DNA of 64,000 nucleotides from Aureibacillus halotolerans (GCF_004363045.1 NZ_SNYJ01000007.1:124001-188000); one strand, 5' to 3'. Shown: positions 33,767 through 43,572, counted from the first letter of the stretch. A program made the numbers and translations. The notes: a model not told the origin generated them from the letters alone.

Positions 33767-34930
33767 GTGAGGCTATTAAAGACCGCAATCCAAAACAAAA
33801 TACAGGAATCTCCTGAAACCATACACCGTCTCACACCTCTTCTTCAATCAAAGAATGAAGAGGAATTGCTCCGCTTTGTCGAGGACCCGAAAGACGAGTT
33901 AGAAGACTTTCACGCCCTATTGAAAATCATCCGGACCCTATTCCCTGAGAGAGAGCGCGAGCTTATGGAGGATTATTGCTTGAATTTGGATCCTGAGAAG
34001 GAATCGATGTCCATTGGTTTAATCTATTCTTTTATTACAAACTTTAAAACACTTGAAAAAAGCTTAGTCTTACTCATTTCGAAAAGTGGCTATGATAAAG
34101 AACTTGCAGAATTAAGTTCAATCGCACTAAAAGTGAAACAAAAACAAATGAATGAATTAAAAGGAATTGAACTTCTATATGAATACAATGAATCTCCTAG
34201 TTCAATAGTTAAAGCTTTTGCAAATGTACTACAATCTTCATTCTACTTTAACCTTCGAATGATCGATTTCTATTTACAATTATCAATTATAACCAAGAGA
34301 CTTATTGACCAAGTTGAAAACCAATACATTCGTTATCTATTTAAAGCTAGAATGTCATTGTTAGAAACAGCTGGATATGTGGCGATTGGTTTAACTGATG
34401 ATGGCAAACAGATTGGAGTCGAAGCCTTAAAGAATACTGATGAACCTTACATGAAGTACATGTTTCATGTTTTTATTGGTAATAGCTTTTTGTTCGATGA
34501 TTACGAAAATGCAAAATTAAATTTCGAAACAGCTATCGAATCCATAGAAATTTATGACGATATAACGCCAAACGATGCTTATCGAAGCCACAACTTTTTA
34601 AATAACTTTTGGGGTAAACCTCCAATATTTTTAAACGATCAAAGTGACCATATATCTGACATTCATGAGATTGCCTTTTATTATATTCGTAATGATAATC
34701 CGGATAAAGGGTTAGGTGTATTAGATAGTATTGATTCACTATTATTAAACGATAGTCAAAAAGGATTTCATAACTATTATAGAGGTCTTGCAACTCAACA
34801 ATTGGATTATTTTTATGAATCCATACTTCACTTTAATTATGCTGGAGAGAAATATTTTAAGAAATTTCCCATACATGAATTAGAAAAAAGTGGAGTAAGT
34901 AACACACTTATTAGAGTATTAAGTAGTTAA
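33767..34930 (+). CDS. aimR: AimR-family arbitrium-type peptide receptor
   Basis: A 387-residue helical-repeat protein. Its length, the segment ERELMEDYCLNLDPEKES (about residues 64-81), FLNNFWGKP (about 276) and the C-terminal ESILHFNYAGEKYFKKFPIH match AimR of phage SPbeta as I recall it (LMKDYCLNLD, FLNN-W, SSIEYF). AimR binds DNA and is switched by the secreted AimP peptide. Start GTG 33767, 7 bases after AAAGGAGGA. The first roughly 270 bases look host-like in GC while the rest is clearly AT-rich, suggesting a mosaic. A small exported-peptide gene follows 48 bases on. Rap/NprR-type receptors are related alternatives but fit less well. Confidence 0.85.
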   Translation: MRLLKTAIQNKIQESPETIHRLTPLLQSKNEEELLRFVEDPKDELEDFHALLKIIRTLFPERERELMEDYCLNLDPEKESMSIGLIYSFITNFKTLEKSLVLLISKSGYDKELAELSSIALKVKQKQMNELKGIELLYEYNESPSSIVKAFANVLQSSFYFNLRMIDFYLQLSIITKRLIDQVENQYIRYLFKARMSLLETAGYVAIGLTDDGKQIGVEALKNTDEPYMKYMFHVFIGNSFLFDDYENAKLNFETAIESIEIYDDITPNDAYRSHNFLNNFWGKPPIFLNDQSDHISDIHEIAFYYIRNDNPDKGLGVLDSIDSLLLNDSQKGFHNYYRGLATQQLDYFYESILHFNYAGEKYFKKFPIHELEKSGVSNTLIRVLSS

Positions 34931-34978
34931 TTAGTATATAATAACTATAAACTTTATTTTTTGGAGAGGGGTAATTTT

Positions 34979-35146
34979 ATGAAACAACTTAGCAAACATC
35001 GCAAACATCTTGTATCTGCCTTGGTTTTGGGTTTACTTATTTTTTCTCAAAACGGAAATTACGATTTTACACCTGAAAAACTAGAACCTATTAATAATTC
35101 TAACAACAACATGCAGACAATGTACGATCCAGGTTTAGAAGTGTAA
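34979..35146 (+). CDS. aimP: AimP-like signalling peptide precursor
   Basis: A 55-residue precursor: basic start MKQLSKHRKH, hydrophobic export segment LVSALVLGLLIF, then a polar spacer rich in Asn, ending MYDPGLEV. The size, signal-like N-terminus and place right after aimR are those of AimP. The mature signal would be the C-terminal hexapeptide DPGLEV if processing follows the phage rule. That ending differs from the RGA-type ends of SPbeta and phi3T peptides. GGAGAGGGG lies 7 bases before ATG 34979. A terminator follows at once. Confidence 0.75.
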   Translation: MKQLSKHRKHLVSALVLGLLIFSQNGNYDFTPEKLEPINNSNNNMQTMYDPGLEV

Positions 35147-35173
35147 AGCAGAAATTCTTACTATTACTGCTCC

Positions 35174-35221
35174 AGCTTGTAGAAAAGCCATCCTAATGGT
35201 TTATCTCTACAAGCTTTTTTA
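35174..35221 (+). terminator. Terminator of the aimR-aimP unit
   Basis: AGCTTGTAGA (35174-35183) pairs with TCTACAAGCT (35206-35215), followed by six T. Confidence 0.85.
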
Positions 35222-35926
35222 TGTGTATCGATCCTTTCTAAAACAAATCAAGAGATTATTATGTTTAATTTTGTATTTCGTATCCAGATTTTTATAGAAT
35301 GAGAATCAATATGAATTTAATTATTATGTTCTATTTTAAAATCAGCTACTAGTGAACCCCCTTTGAATACAGCGAGCTAAGTGAGATCCGCAAGTTTCCC
35401 CAGCAAAGAAACACTTTAAGAGCGCATTGAGTCAATATTACCTCTAATTACTCGGGTGAAAGCTACTGTATGCCAATTTGTTGCCACCTAAAAAACTAAA
35501 GTATTAATTAATCATTAATCACATCTCCCACACATCCTCTTTTATAGTAGGTGAAAATCATCAAATATCCTCGCTAATTACTCACTACTTCTAAAATTCC
35601 ACCTACCAAGTGCCGAAAATTGTGATAGAATATCCGTGAATCTTCTGTTTGTCGGACAAATGACCCTTAGTTCTTGTAAATAATACAAGTCAATAGGAGT
35701 TTGTTGGGTAACTTTGTAGAAGAATTTCACACAAAAAAGGGAAAATCGACGTTTTAACGGTGCATCTTTTTTTGTGAACGTGCTACAATGGAGTTGTTCT
35801 AAAATGCAAGCTGGCTTTTTGTTAATGCACAATAAAAAAAGCCCTTACATGAAACATTATTAATTTAATCGCAGGCCATTTGAAAAATACGCTGTACATC
35901 ACTAGTTGTGGGGGTATTATTGAAAC
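35222..35926. other. AT-rich gap between aimP and odhA
   Basis: About 700 bases without a credible protein gene. It holds a degenerate, interrupted copy of the dispersed repeat (about 35375-35464: GCAAAGAAACAC ... CGGGTGAAAGC, minus orientation). It also holds an inverted pair GTAGGTG (35547-35553) / CACCTAC (35600-35606) with a 46-base spacer. In phage arbitrium loci the aimX target lies downstream of aimP, so an AimR site could be here. A TACAAT near 35785 may belong to the odhA promoter. Confidence 0.5.
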
Positions 35927-38773
35927 ATGTCGAAAGCTGAAAGAGATTACAGCACTGAACCTTGGGGTGACCTTAGTGGTCCCAATTTAGGGTACTTGCA
36001 GGAGCAGTTTGACATCTATGTCTCTGATCCTGAATTGGTGGATCCAGACCTACGTAAGCAGTTTGACCAATGGGGTGCGCCGCCTGTTGATTCTGTTCAA
36101 GAGGCAAACATCACAGCTGCAAAAGGAGCGTTTTCGTTTGATCCTGAGAAAATTGTAGCGGCCACAAAGCTCGTTGGGAATATCCGAGCCTATGGTCATC
36201 TATCTGCACAGGTGTATCCATTTTATGATCAAAAATCTCGAATTAAAGCGGAAAAGCACGCACTTACACCTAGCGATTTTGGGTTAAGTGAGCAGGATTT
36301 ACGAGCAATTCCAGCGAAGGTGATTTGGTCAAATGCACCTGAGTCCATTCAAGATGGGTTTGAAGCATTCACACGATTACGTGAAATTTACTCTAAAAAA
36401 CTAACGTTTGAGTTTACACATGTACATGTTGAGGAAGAGCGTCAATGGCTCATCCAAATGGTGGAGACTGAAGCGGAATACACTGTTTATTCGGATGATG
36501 ACAAACGGTCATTGCTTCGTCGCCTATTTCAGGTGGAAGGGTTTGAGAAGTTTCTTCATAAAACATTTGTTGGTCAAAAACGTTTCTCAATCGAGGGGAT
36601 CGATGCGCTCGTTCCGATGCTTGATGATTTAGTGAAACGTGGAAATGACGACGATGTGGAAGATATTGTGCTTGGGATGGCTCATCGCGGGCGTTTAAAT
36701 GTGCTTGCACACGTGTTAGGCAAACCATATGAAATGATCCTTGCCGAATTTCATCATGCGCCAAACAAGGAACTCACACCTTCGGAAGGCTCATCAACAA
36801 TAAGCGAAGGCTGGACAGGTGATGTGAAATATCACTTAGGTGCCAATCGTGAAATCAAAGACGAAGCGCATCGGACGCGTGTGTCTTTGACAAACAATCC
36901 TTCTCATTTAGAATATGTTGACCCTGTAGTTGAAGGGCTCACGCGAGCTGCACAAGATGATCGGTCAACGGCTGGTTACTCCAAAACAGATGTAAAAAAG
37001 GCAATTGCGATCTTAATTCACGGGGACGCAGCATTCCCTGGAGAAGGCATTGTGGCTGAAACATTAAATTTAAGTAGATTGCCTGCGTACCAAACAGGCG
37101 GTACGATTCACATCATTGCCAATAACTTGATTGGCTTTACAACCGAGCGTCGTGATGCGCGGTCTACAAAATATGCAAGTGACGTTGCGAAAGGATACGA
37201 AATTCCGATCGTTCATGTCAACGCTGATGATCCAGATGCATGTATGGCTGCAGTTAACCTAGCTTACTTGTATCGCCAAAAGTTCCAAAAAGACTTTTTG
37301 ATTGACCTTGTCGGCTATCGCCGCTTTGGCCATAACGAAATGGATGATCCAGCGGCGACACAGCCAAAGCTTTACAAGCTGATCAATGATCATGATACCG
37401 TTGCCAAACTTTACAGCAAAAAGCTTCATGAGGAAGGTATCGTTTCCGAAGATGACGTTGATAAAATGGAGCAGGAATGGCAAACAAAGCTTCAAAAATT
37501 GTATGATGAGGTATCGCAACAGGAAGGTGAGGTCGAGGAGAAGGAAGCACCTAAGAAGCTGACTGAAGAACGTCTCCCGAAAATTGATACGACAGTTCCT
37601 GCTGATGTCTTGCAAAATTTGAATAGCGATTTGCTCAAATGGCCTGAAGGATTTAACGTTTATCCAAAGCTCGAACGGATTCTTAAGCGTCGTGAAACGG
37701 CTCTTGAGGATGGTCAAAAATTGGATTGGGCGCATGCGGAATCGCTTGCCTTTGCATCAATCTTGCGTGATGGCTGTCCAATTCGTATGACGGGCCAGGA
37801 CAGTCAACGAGGAACATTCGCACATCGTCATGTTGTGCTTCATGATTCAGAGACTGGGGAAAAGTTTTCTCCAATGCATGTATTCCCAGAAGCAAAAGCA
37901 ACTTTTGATATATACAACTCAGCACTCTCAGAGTCGGCTGTGTTAGGTTTCGAGTATGGGTACACGATCCAAGCACCAGAAACATTAGTTATTTGGGAGG
38001 CACAGTTTGGCGATTTCGCCAACGTGGCCCAAGTTATTTTTGATCAATTCTTAGCGGCAGGACGCGCTAAATGGGGTCAGAAATCAGGATTGGTCATGCT
38101 TCTGCCTCATGGGTATGAAGGACAAGGGCCAGAGCATTCAAGTGCACGTTTAGAGCGCTACTTGCAGCTGTCTGCCGAAAACAACTGGACCGTTGCGAAT
38201 GTCACGACTGCAGCACAATATTTTCATATTCTCCGGAGACAGGCGAAAATATTGCCGATGGAAGAAGTTCGTCCATTAATTATGATGTCGCCAAAAAGTC
38301 TTTTGCGTAATCCGAGAGTTGCTTCACCGCGAGAAAACTTCACGGATGGTAGGTTCTTCACAGTTTTCCCAGAACCTCTCCTTGATGGGGCTCCAGAAAA
38401 AGTAACTCGTGTCATCATGGCCAGTGGAAAAGTGGCTGTCGATTTAAGTGCTCGTGTGGAAGAAACCGAAGCGTCTGCGCTTGAACACATTCAAATTCTT
38501 CGCGTGGAGCAGCTGTATCCGTTCCCTAGAGAAGAAGTACTGGAGTTCTTGAGCAGCTTTGAGAACCTTGAAGAAATCGTTTGGGTTCAAGAAGAGCCGA
38601 AAAATATGGGAGCATGGACCTTTATTGAATCGAAGTTGCGCCAGGTAGCTCCTGAGAACGTTAACGTCTCCTATGTAGGCCGTAAAGAACGATCTAGTAC
38701 AGCGACCGGTGAACCTGATGTGCATAGAAGACAGCAAGAGTATATCATCACTACGGCATTGCAAATAGACTAG
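35927..38773 (+). CDS. odhA: 2-oxoglutarate dehydrogenase E1
   Basis: A 948-residue thiamine-diphosphate enzyme. The N-terminus [17 protein letters not shown] is an E1o start. [17 protein letters not shown] and [17 protein letters not shown] are core motifs; [18 protein letters not shown] carries the ThDP GDA. It decarboxylates 2-oxoglutarate in the TCA cycle and passes succinyl to the E2 encoded next, 26 bases away. The ribosome site before ATG 35927 (GTGGGGG) is far, about 12 bases. Confidence 0.96.
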   Translation: MSKAERDYSTEPWGDLSGPNLGYLQEQFDIYVSDPELVDPDLRKQFDQWGAPPVDSVQEANITAAKGAFSFDPEKIVAATKLVGNIRAYGHLSAQVYPFYDQKSRIKAEKHALTPSDFGLSEQDLRAIPAKVIWSNAPESIQDGFEAFTRLREIYSKKLTFEFTHVHVEEERQWLIQMVETEAEYTVYSDDDKRSLLRRLFQVEGFEKFLHKTFVGQKRFSIEGIDALVPMLDDLVKRGNDDDVEDIVLGMAHRGRLNVLAHVLGKPYEMILAEFHHAPNKELTPSEGSSTISEGWTGDVKYHLGANREIKDEAHRTRVSLTNNPSHLEYVDPVVEGLTRAAQDDRSTAGYSKTDVKKAIAILIHGDAAFPGEGIVAETLNLSRLPAYQTGGTIHIIANNLIGFTTERRDARSTKYASDVAKGYEIPIVHVNADDPDACMAAVNLAYLYRQKFQKDFLIDLVGYRRFGHNEMDDPAATQPKLYKLINDHDTVAKLYSKKLHEEGIVSEDDVDKMEQEWQTKLQKLYDEVSQQEGEVEEKEAPKKLTEERLPKIDTTVPADVLQNLNSDLLKWPEGFNVYPKLERILKRRETALEDGQKLDWAHAESLAFASILRDGCPIRMTGQDSQRGTFAHRHVVLHDSETGEKFSPMHVFPEAKATFDIYNSALSESAVLGFEYGYTIQAPETLVIWEAQFGDFANVAQVIFDQFLAAGRAKWGQKSGLVMLLPHGYEGQGPEHSSARLERYLQLSAENNWTVANVTTAAQYFHILRRQAKILPMEEVRPLIMMSPKSLLRNPRVASPRENFTDGRFFTVFPEPLLDGAPEKVTRVIMASGKVAVDLSARVEETEASALEHIQILRVEQLYPFPREEVLEFLSSFENLEEIVWVQEEPKNMGAWTFIESKLRQVAPENVNVSYVGRKERSSTATGEPDVHRRQQEYIITTALQID

Positions 38774-38799
38774 GAAACGAACGAAGGAGGAGACGGACA

Positions 38800-40044
38800 A
38801 TGTCCGAGATAAAAGTACCAGAACTTGCAGAATCCATCACAGAAGGAACCATTGCTCAGTGGCTTAAACAGGTTGGCGATCATGTAGAACAAGGTGAACC
38901 TGTCCTTGAGCTTGAAACGGATAAAGTAAATATCGAAGTAAACAGTGAACAAAGTGGTGTTTTACAGGAACAATTAAAGCAACCAGGCGATACGGTTGAA
39001 GTAGGGGAAGTCATTGCTCGCCTTGGAGAAGGTAGTGGCGAAAGCGCATCAGCACCTGAAAAGGAAGATGCTCCAAAAGCAGAAGAGCCAAAGAAAGAGG
39101 AATCAACATCCTCCACGAAAGAAGCACCAGAGGCTAGTTCTTCAGAGCGTCCAGTCGCTTCGCCAGCAGCTCGTAAAAAAGCACGTGAGCTCGGCATTGA
39201 TTTAAATGACATTTCTGCGCGGGATCCTCTAGGGCGTGTAAGAACGGAGGATGTGGAACGTCATGCGGCTGCACCGAAGCAACAGGAAGCTCCAGTGCCA
39301 AAAGCGGAAAGCAAGCCAGCACCGAGTGCCGATCCGCAGAAACCGGTAGAGCGTATCCAAATGTCGCGTCGTCGCCAAACGATTGCTAATCATTTGGTTG
39401 AAGCACAGCATAATGCAGCGATGCTGACAACGTTTAATGAAATTGACATGTCAGCGGTTATGGATTTGCGCAAACGTCGCAAGGACGCTTTTCAGGACAA
39501 GCATGATGTACGTCTAGGCTTCATGTCCTTCTTTACAAAAGCCGTCGTTGCCGCATTAAAGCAATTCCCGCTATTGAACGCAGAGATTCAAGGCAAGGAA
39601 ATCCTGAAAAAACATTATTACGATGTAGGCGTTGCCGTGTCTGCAGATGAGGGTCTTGTCGTACCGGTTGTCCGTGATGCCGATCGTTTAAGCTTTGCAC
39701 AAATTGAGCGTGAAATTACAACTTTAGCAAGCAAGGCAAAGGAAAATTCTTTGCAGCTCAAGGATTTACAAGGTGGGTCGTTCACAATCACAAACGGTGG
39801 TGTCTTTGGTTCATTGCTTTCGACACCAATTATAAATGCTCCCCAAGTAGGGATTCTTGGCATGCACACGATTCAACGTCGCCCTGTTGTTGTCGATAAA
39901 GACGACACAGTAGAAGTACGACCAATGATGTATGTCGCATTAAGCTACGATCACCGTATTGTTGATGGAAGCACAGCTGTTCGCTTCCTAGTGACGATTA
40001 AAAATCTTCTTGAAGATCCTGAGCAGCTTTTGCTTGAAGGATAA
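38800..40044 (+). CDS. odhB: Dihydrolipoyllysine succinyltransferase E2
   Basis: 414 residues: a lipoyl domain with lipoylated Lys42 in ETDKVNIEV, an Ala/Pro/Glu-rich linker, a peripheral-subunit-binding domain ([18 protein letters not shown]) and a catalytic domain ending [16 protein letters not shown] with the active-site His and Asp. It forms the core of the OGDH complex. AAGGAGGAG precedes ATG 38800. The E3 subunit is not encoded here and is presumably shared with pyruvate dehydrogenase. Confidence 0.97.
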   Translation: MSEIKVPELAESITEGTIAQWLKQVGDHVEQGEPVLELETDKVNIEVNSEQSGVLQEQLKQPGDTVEVGEVIARLGEGSGESASAPEKEDAPKAEEPKKEESTSSTKEAPEASSSERPVASPAARKKARELGIDLNDISARDPLGRVRTEDVERHAAAPKQQEAPVPKAESKPAPSADPQKPVERIQMSRRRQTIANHLVEAQHNAAMLTTFNEIDMSAVMDLRKRRKDAFQDKHDVRLGFMSFFTKAVVAALKQFPLLNAEIQGKEILKKHYYDVGVAVSADEGLVVPVVRDADRLSFAQIEREITTLASKAKENSLQLKDLQGGSFTITNGGVFGSLLSTPIINAPQVGILGMHTIQRRPVVVDKDDTVEVRPMMYVALSYDHRIVDGSTAVRFLVTIKNLLEDPEQLLLEG

Positions 40045-40054
40045 TACATCATTT

Positions 40055-40084
40055 TGGGACGCCTTTTCGAGGCGTCCCTTTTTG
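40055..40084 (+). terminator. Terminator of odhAB
   Basis: GGGACGCC / GGCGTCCC stem with a short loop followed by five T, 11 bases after the stop. Confidence 0.9.
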
Positions 40085-40110
40085 CATACTGAGGAGAAAG
40101 GGATGAACTG

Positions 40111-40491
40111 ATGAAAGATACAAATGCTGTGATCCCAATGCTTGCGATCCGTGGCGCACATAAGGCAATCATTTTCTACAAGCGTGCCTTTCAAGCTGAA
40201 GAATTGACGATCATGCAAAGCGAAGATGGAACCATTCAGCATGCGGAACTTGCCGTTAATGAGGCAAAAATAATGATTGCTGATGAATTCCCTGAGCACA
40301 ATCAAAGCCCTGCAACATTACAAGGCACATCAGTAATTTTGTATGTGGAGGTTGGCGATGTGGACGTTTTTTACCAGCGTTCTCTTGAGTATGGAGCTGA
40401 GACTTTACGAGCTCCTGAAGCTGGCTTCGGCGAGAAAAAAATTTGCAAAATAAAGGATCCTTTTGGTCATGTGTGGATGTTTTCGTCCTAA
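40111..40491 (+). CDS. PhnB-like VOC family protein
   Basis: A 126-residue glyoxalase/bleomycin-resistance fold protein: VIPMLAIRGAHKAIIFYKRA start, DGTIQHAELAVNEAKIMIAD in the middle, ending KIKDPFGHVWMFSS. This is the PhnB-like subgroup. The substrate is unknown. AAAGGG lies 8 bases before ATG 40111. The following 267 bases hold no gene. Confidence 0.78.
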   Translation: MKDTNAVIPMLAIRGAHKAIIFYKRAFQAEELTIMQSEDGTIQHAELAVNEAKIMIADEFPEHNQSPATLQGTSVILYVEVGDVDVFYQRSLEYGAETLRAPEAGFGEKKICKIKDPFGHVWMFSS

Positions 40492-40758
40492 TATTCTGCA
40501 AGGTCATCGTTCAGGGAGTATGCTGGGGGAGTAAACAAAAGTGGCATTGGTTCGTCCATAGACGTTGAAAACGTAGGGGAGGAACAAGAAGATACAACCT
40601 CATCACTGGGAGAGTGAGGAAAAAACGAAACACAACCAACACAGCAGCATTGCGTCTCGATTTTCCGCGAAGCTTAACTCAAATGCTGGAATGCCTTGAC
40701 CAGATGACAATTAGGGTTTGCAAAGTCGCGTCTCCCTTATGCACGCTGCGGCTCAAGT

Positions 40759-41124
40759 TTAAAAAAGACTTGGCATAGTGACTGCTTGCATACACAATAA
40801 TGAAACAATTATTATGGTAAACACGAGGGCTGGCATTGTTTTGCCCAACGAATCACGCACACGGATATGCACAGAACATGCAACCACCATCGTCACACCA
40901 AGCCAAATACAACCAATAACCAACGACCACGTTAGCCAATAGCCGGCAAAGAGGGCTATTGCCCCAGCCAATTGGACAATTCCTGTCACTATCCGAAAAC
41001 GTGAAGAGAGCTTAAGATGCTGAAAAATATCAATCCAGTATTTGGCTCCAAATACTTTGGCCAATCCCGAAAAAAGATAATACACCACCAATAAGCTTTG
41101 AAGAATTACTACAACGATAGACAT
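40759..41124 (-). CDS. DoxX-like membrane protein
   Basis: A 121-residue protein with four membrane helices and FSGLAKVFGAKYWIDIFQHL, the DoxX-like pattern. ATG 41124 is 6 bases after a G run; an ATG at 41130 abuts it. It lies 35 bases downstream of the ECF sigma gene in the same direction, so it is probably transcribed with it and may be the regulated partner. DoxX-type proteins are often tied to redox stress; the exact role here is unknown. Confidence 0.75.
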   Translation of the reverse strand: MSIVVVILQSLLVVYYLFSGLAKVFGAKYWIDIFQHLKLSSRFRIVTGIVQLAGAIALFAGYWLTWSLVIGCIWLGVTMVVACSVHIRVRDSLGKTMPALVFTIIIVSLLCMQAVTMPSLF

Positions 41125-41159
41125 GTCCATCCCCCTTCATTGTTTTCATGCTTTGGCGT

Positions 41160-42026
41160 TTACTCCTCTAGTTGGACCAGATCGAGTTCAGGAAAACGTG
41201 CTGCATTTGAAATGACATCAACACCGATAATTTTGTCGTTCAAATAAGTGAATTCGAGGACAAGCAGCAACGTTCCACCTGGTGAAACATCGACACCTAT
41301 CTTTCCATTTATGAGTGCAGCTCGTGCTGCAGCCGCTCGCCCACCCATGAGCTGTTTTGCTACAGCACGAGCGCCAATCGTTTCTTCAGGGGCGTTTTCG
41401 CGGTCATTATTCAATACAACACGAGGATCCAGCAACGTAAGCAGCGCTTCAAAGTCCCCCTTTCTCGCTGCAGTTAGAAACGAGTCAACCAATCTGCGTT
41501 GGGTATCTATATTCGTCGAAAATGTTTTATTTGCTCCTTGGATACGCCGCCGTGCGCGACTAGCCAATTGACGGGTTGCCGGTTCAGAGCGTTCTACAAT
41601 TTGAGCGATTTCTTTAAAAGGCAAGGAAAAGATATCATGCAATACAAACGCAATGCGTTCCTCAGGATTTAGAGTATCAAGCAACACCAGCAAGGCAATA
41701 CCGATGGAATCCGAGAGCAGCATTTCATGCACTGGATCGCTCTCCGCCACATGGTCTGGAAGAAAGTCGATGTAATGATTCTCCATCGGTTCCTCTCGCC
41801 GCGTCTTTCGGGACCGCAGCATGTCAAGACATACTCGAGATACAACGGTTGTTAGCCACCCCGCAAGATTCGTAATATCGCTGCTGCCAGAGCGACTAAG
41901 CCTCAACCAGGACTCCTGAACAGCATCATCCACCTCATCCCAACTCCCAAGGATTCGATAAGCGACTGCACGCAAATGAGAACGATGAACCTCAAATTGT
42001 TCCGTTAACAAGTTTTCATTGTTCAT
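41160..42026 (-). CDS. ECF41-type sigma factor with SnoaL-like extension
   Basis: 288 residues. Sigma region 2 (FEVHRSHLRAVAYRILGSW, DDAVQESWLRL) and region 4 (FSLPFKEIAQIVERSEPATR) are followed by a C-terminal SnoaL/NTF2-like domain (DSFLTAARKGDFEALLTLLD). This architecture is ECF41/SigJ-like, where the extension replaces an anti-sigma factor. ATG 42026 has AAAGGAG 7 bases upstream. A promoter matching the ECF41 consensus lies just upstream, so autoregulation is likely. Confidence 0.87.
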   Translation of the reverse strand: MNNENLLTEQFEVHRSHLRAVAYRILGSWDEVDDAVQESWLRLSRSGSSDITNLAGWLTTVVSRVCLDMLRSRKTRREEPMENHYIDFLPDHVAESDPVHEMLLSDSIGIALLVLLDTLNPEERIAFVLHDIFSLPFKEIAQIVERSEPATRQLASRARRRIQGANKTFSTNIDTQRRLVDSFLTAARKGDFEALLTLLDPRVVLNNDRENAPEETIGARAVAKQLMGGRAAAARAALINGKIGVDVSPGGTLLLVLEFTYLNDKIIGVDVISNAARFPELDLVQLEE

Positions 42027-42062
42027 GAAGCCTCTCCTTTCAAAACGGGCGTATACTATATT

Positions 42063-42089
42063 GACGGATGAAATCACAAGATTGTGACC
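42063..42089 (-). promoter_or_regulatory. ECF41-type autoregulatory promoter
   Basis: On the minus strand GGTCACA, 16 bases, CGTC. The reported consensus for ECF41 sigma factors in Bacillus is TGTCACA-N16-CGTC, as I recall it. The -10 element lies 37 bases before the sigma gene start, with matching orientation. Confidence 0.7.
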
Positions 42090-42459
42090 CATAAAAAATG
42101 TTTAATTTCAATTTGGTTTAATCGTCATTCAAAGGGTCCGTTTAAATCGCTTCATTTTGTTCACCAATCCCTTTCACTCTTCGCTTTTAGTGACGCTTTC
42201 TCCTAGTTTAAATGTGGAAGGATGTTTGGATTGGAATAGGCAGTGAGAGCCGATCTGTTGAATCGAGTCGTTGTTAAATAGCCGACAGAATCTTGGAAAG
42301 CATGTATTTATCAAAAGATTGATGTTCCCCCTAATTCTTTTTTGGAATGAAACAGTATAGTCTCCATACGATAGAAAGAAGTGAAACCATATTAGATGAT
42401 TCACATATGGCTTCTTTGGGAATAGATAAGCATGACTCTTAGGAAAGGATGACGCACGC
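42090..42459. other. Intergenic stretch without supported gene
   Basis: 370 bases between the divergent sigma and TspO-like genes. Apparent short frames on the minus strand have no start context. I see no strong hairpin or repeat. Confidence 0.4.
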
Positions 42460-43194
42460 ATGCAAAAGTATCTTTTGCCCGTTCTTAATACACTTGCTTT
42501 TATCGCAGTCATCATCGTCAACTATCTCGCCAACGCATTGCCTCTTTTTGGACGCTCCACTGGTGAAATATCCGACATGGTGGCGAACCTTCTGACACCT
42601 GCTGGTTATGCCTTTGCCATTTGGTCTGTCATCTACTTACTGACTGGCATTTGGGTCGTCTTGCAATGGGTGCCGAGTTGGAGAGAAAGAACACATTACA
42701 AGTCTGTAGGGTTGCTCTTCGTTCTTGCAAGTGCATGTAATGTCACTTGGTTATTGCTTTGGCATTCGCTGCTTTTTTATGTCACTCTACTTGTGATGGC
42801 GCTTTTCTTAGTTACTTTAATTATTTTGTATCGTCGCTTAAGAAACAATTCATCTACTTTAAGTCTGCTACCTTTTTCTATTTACCTAGGCTGGATATCA
42901 GTGGCCACCATCCAAAACGTGGCGGTTGTCATCAATACGATTTATTCAGCTGAGCCAACGTCATTTGATCAAATGGTTGCTGTCATTGTCCTTCTTGTTG
43001 GTACGCTTATTTCTGGTTATATGTTAGTTAAACAAGGGGACAGGTGGTATCCCATCGTCTTTATATGGGCCTACGGAGCGATCGGTGTGAAGCAAAGTAC
43101 GTATCCATTTGTTTCGTATAGTGCTTGGGTGTTGGCTGCCCTTCTTGTTGTCCTAATCGTATGGCACGTCTTCAAAAAGCAACGAACGTCGTAA
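42460..43194 (+). CDS. TspO/MBR-related membrane protein
   Basis: A 244-residue protein with about seven hydrophobic helices. LLTPAGYAFAIWSVIYLLTG and ACNVTWLLLWHSLLFY are characteristic of the tryptophan-rich TspO/MBR-related branch, which is longer than the classic 160-residue TspO. Ligand unknown; tetrapyrroles or sterol-like molecules bind classic TspO. AAGGATG precedes ATG 42460. Confidence 0.72.
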   Translation: MQKYLLPVLNTLAFIAVIIVNYLANALPLFGRSTGEISDMVANLLTPAGYAFAIWSVIYLLTGIWVVLQWVPSWRERTHYKSVGLLFVLASACNVTWLLLWHSLLFYVTLLVMALFLVTLIILYRRLRNNSSTLSLLPFSIYLGWISVATIQNVAVVINTIYSAEPTSFDQMVAVIVLLVGTLISGYMLVKQGDRWYPIVFIWAYGAIGVKQSTYPFVSYSAWVLAALLVVLIVWHVFKKQRTS

Positions 43195-43294
43195 CCACGC
43201 AAGGACGCTCTTTCCTGGTATAGCGGTTCCACCACCCACATAGGATGGGAGAAAGGCTGTGATGGCCAAGCTATATGAAAAGGAGAGAGCGCTG

Positions 43295-43561
43295 ATGGAG
43301 GACATATTGATCCTTTCCACTACATTGGTTCCCATAGTGACAGCCCTTGTAGAGATTTTAAAGAGAGCATTTCGCGTACCAAAGCATATGCTGCCATTGC
43401 TATCAGTCATTGTAGGCTTAGTGTTAGGAGGCTTGGCCTTTCCGTTTATGGAATTAGAGCTTTCTTTGCGGTTATGGGCAGGAGGACTTGCCGGACTGGC
43501 AGGAACGGGACTTTTTGAGGTCGGGAACAAACGTTATCGATTTAAGCGCAAGAAAAAATAA
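43295..43561 (+). CDS. Holin-like small membrane protein
   Basis: An 88-residue protein with two to three membrane segments (ILILSTTLVPIVTALVEIL; LPLLSVIVGLVLGGLAF; GGLAGLAGTGLFEV) and a basic tail RYRFKRKKK. Size, topology and the charged C-terminus fit phage-type holins. AAGGAGAG lies 7 bases before ATG 43295; the longer frame from 43259 lacks a site. No endolysin or phage gene is adjacent. Confidence 0.6.
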   Translation: MEDILILSTTLVPIVTALVEILKRAFRVPKHMLPLLSVIVGLVLGGLAFPFMELELSLRLWAGGLAGLAGTGLFEVGNKRYRFKRKKK

Positions 43562-43572
43562 AATGTAAATAC

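Noticed and set aside
33767..35146. Rap-Phr type interpretation of the receptor-peptide pair
   Set aside because: Length and general fold would fit, but the recognisable segments are those I recall from AimR, and the N-terminus does not resemble the Rap three-helix bundle; kept as the alternative to test.
35578..35832. 84-codon minus-strand frame between aimP and odhA
   Set aside because: No ribosome binding site and no recognisable sequence; overlaps the likely odhA promoter region.
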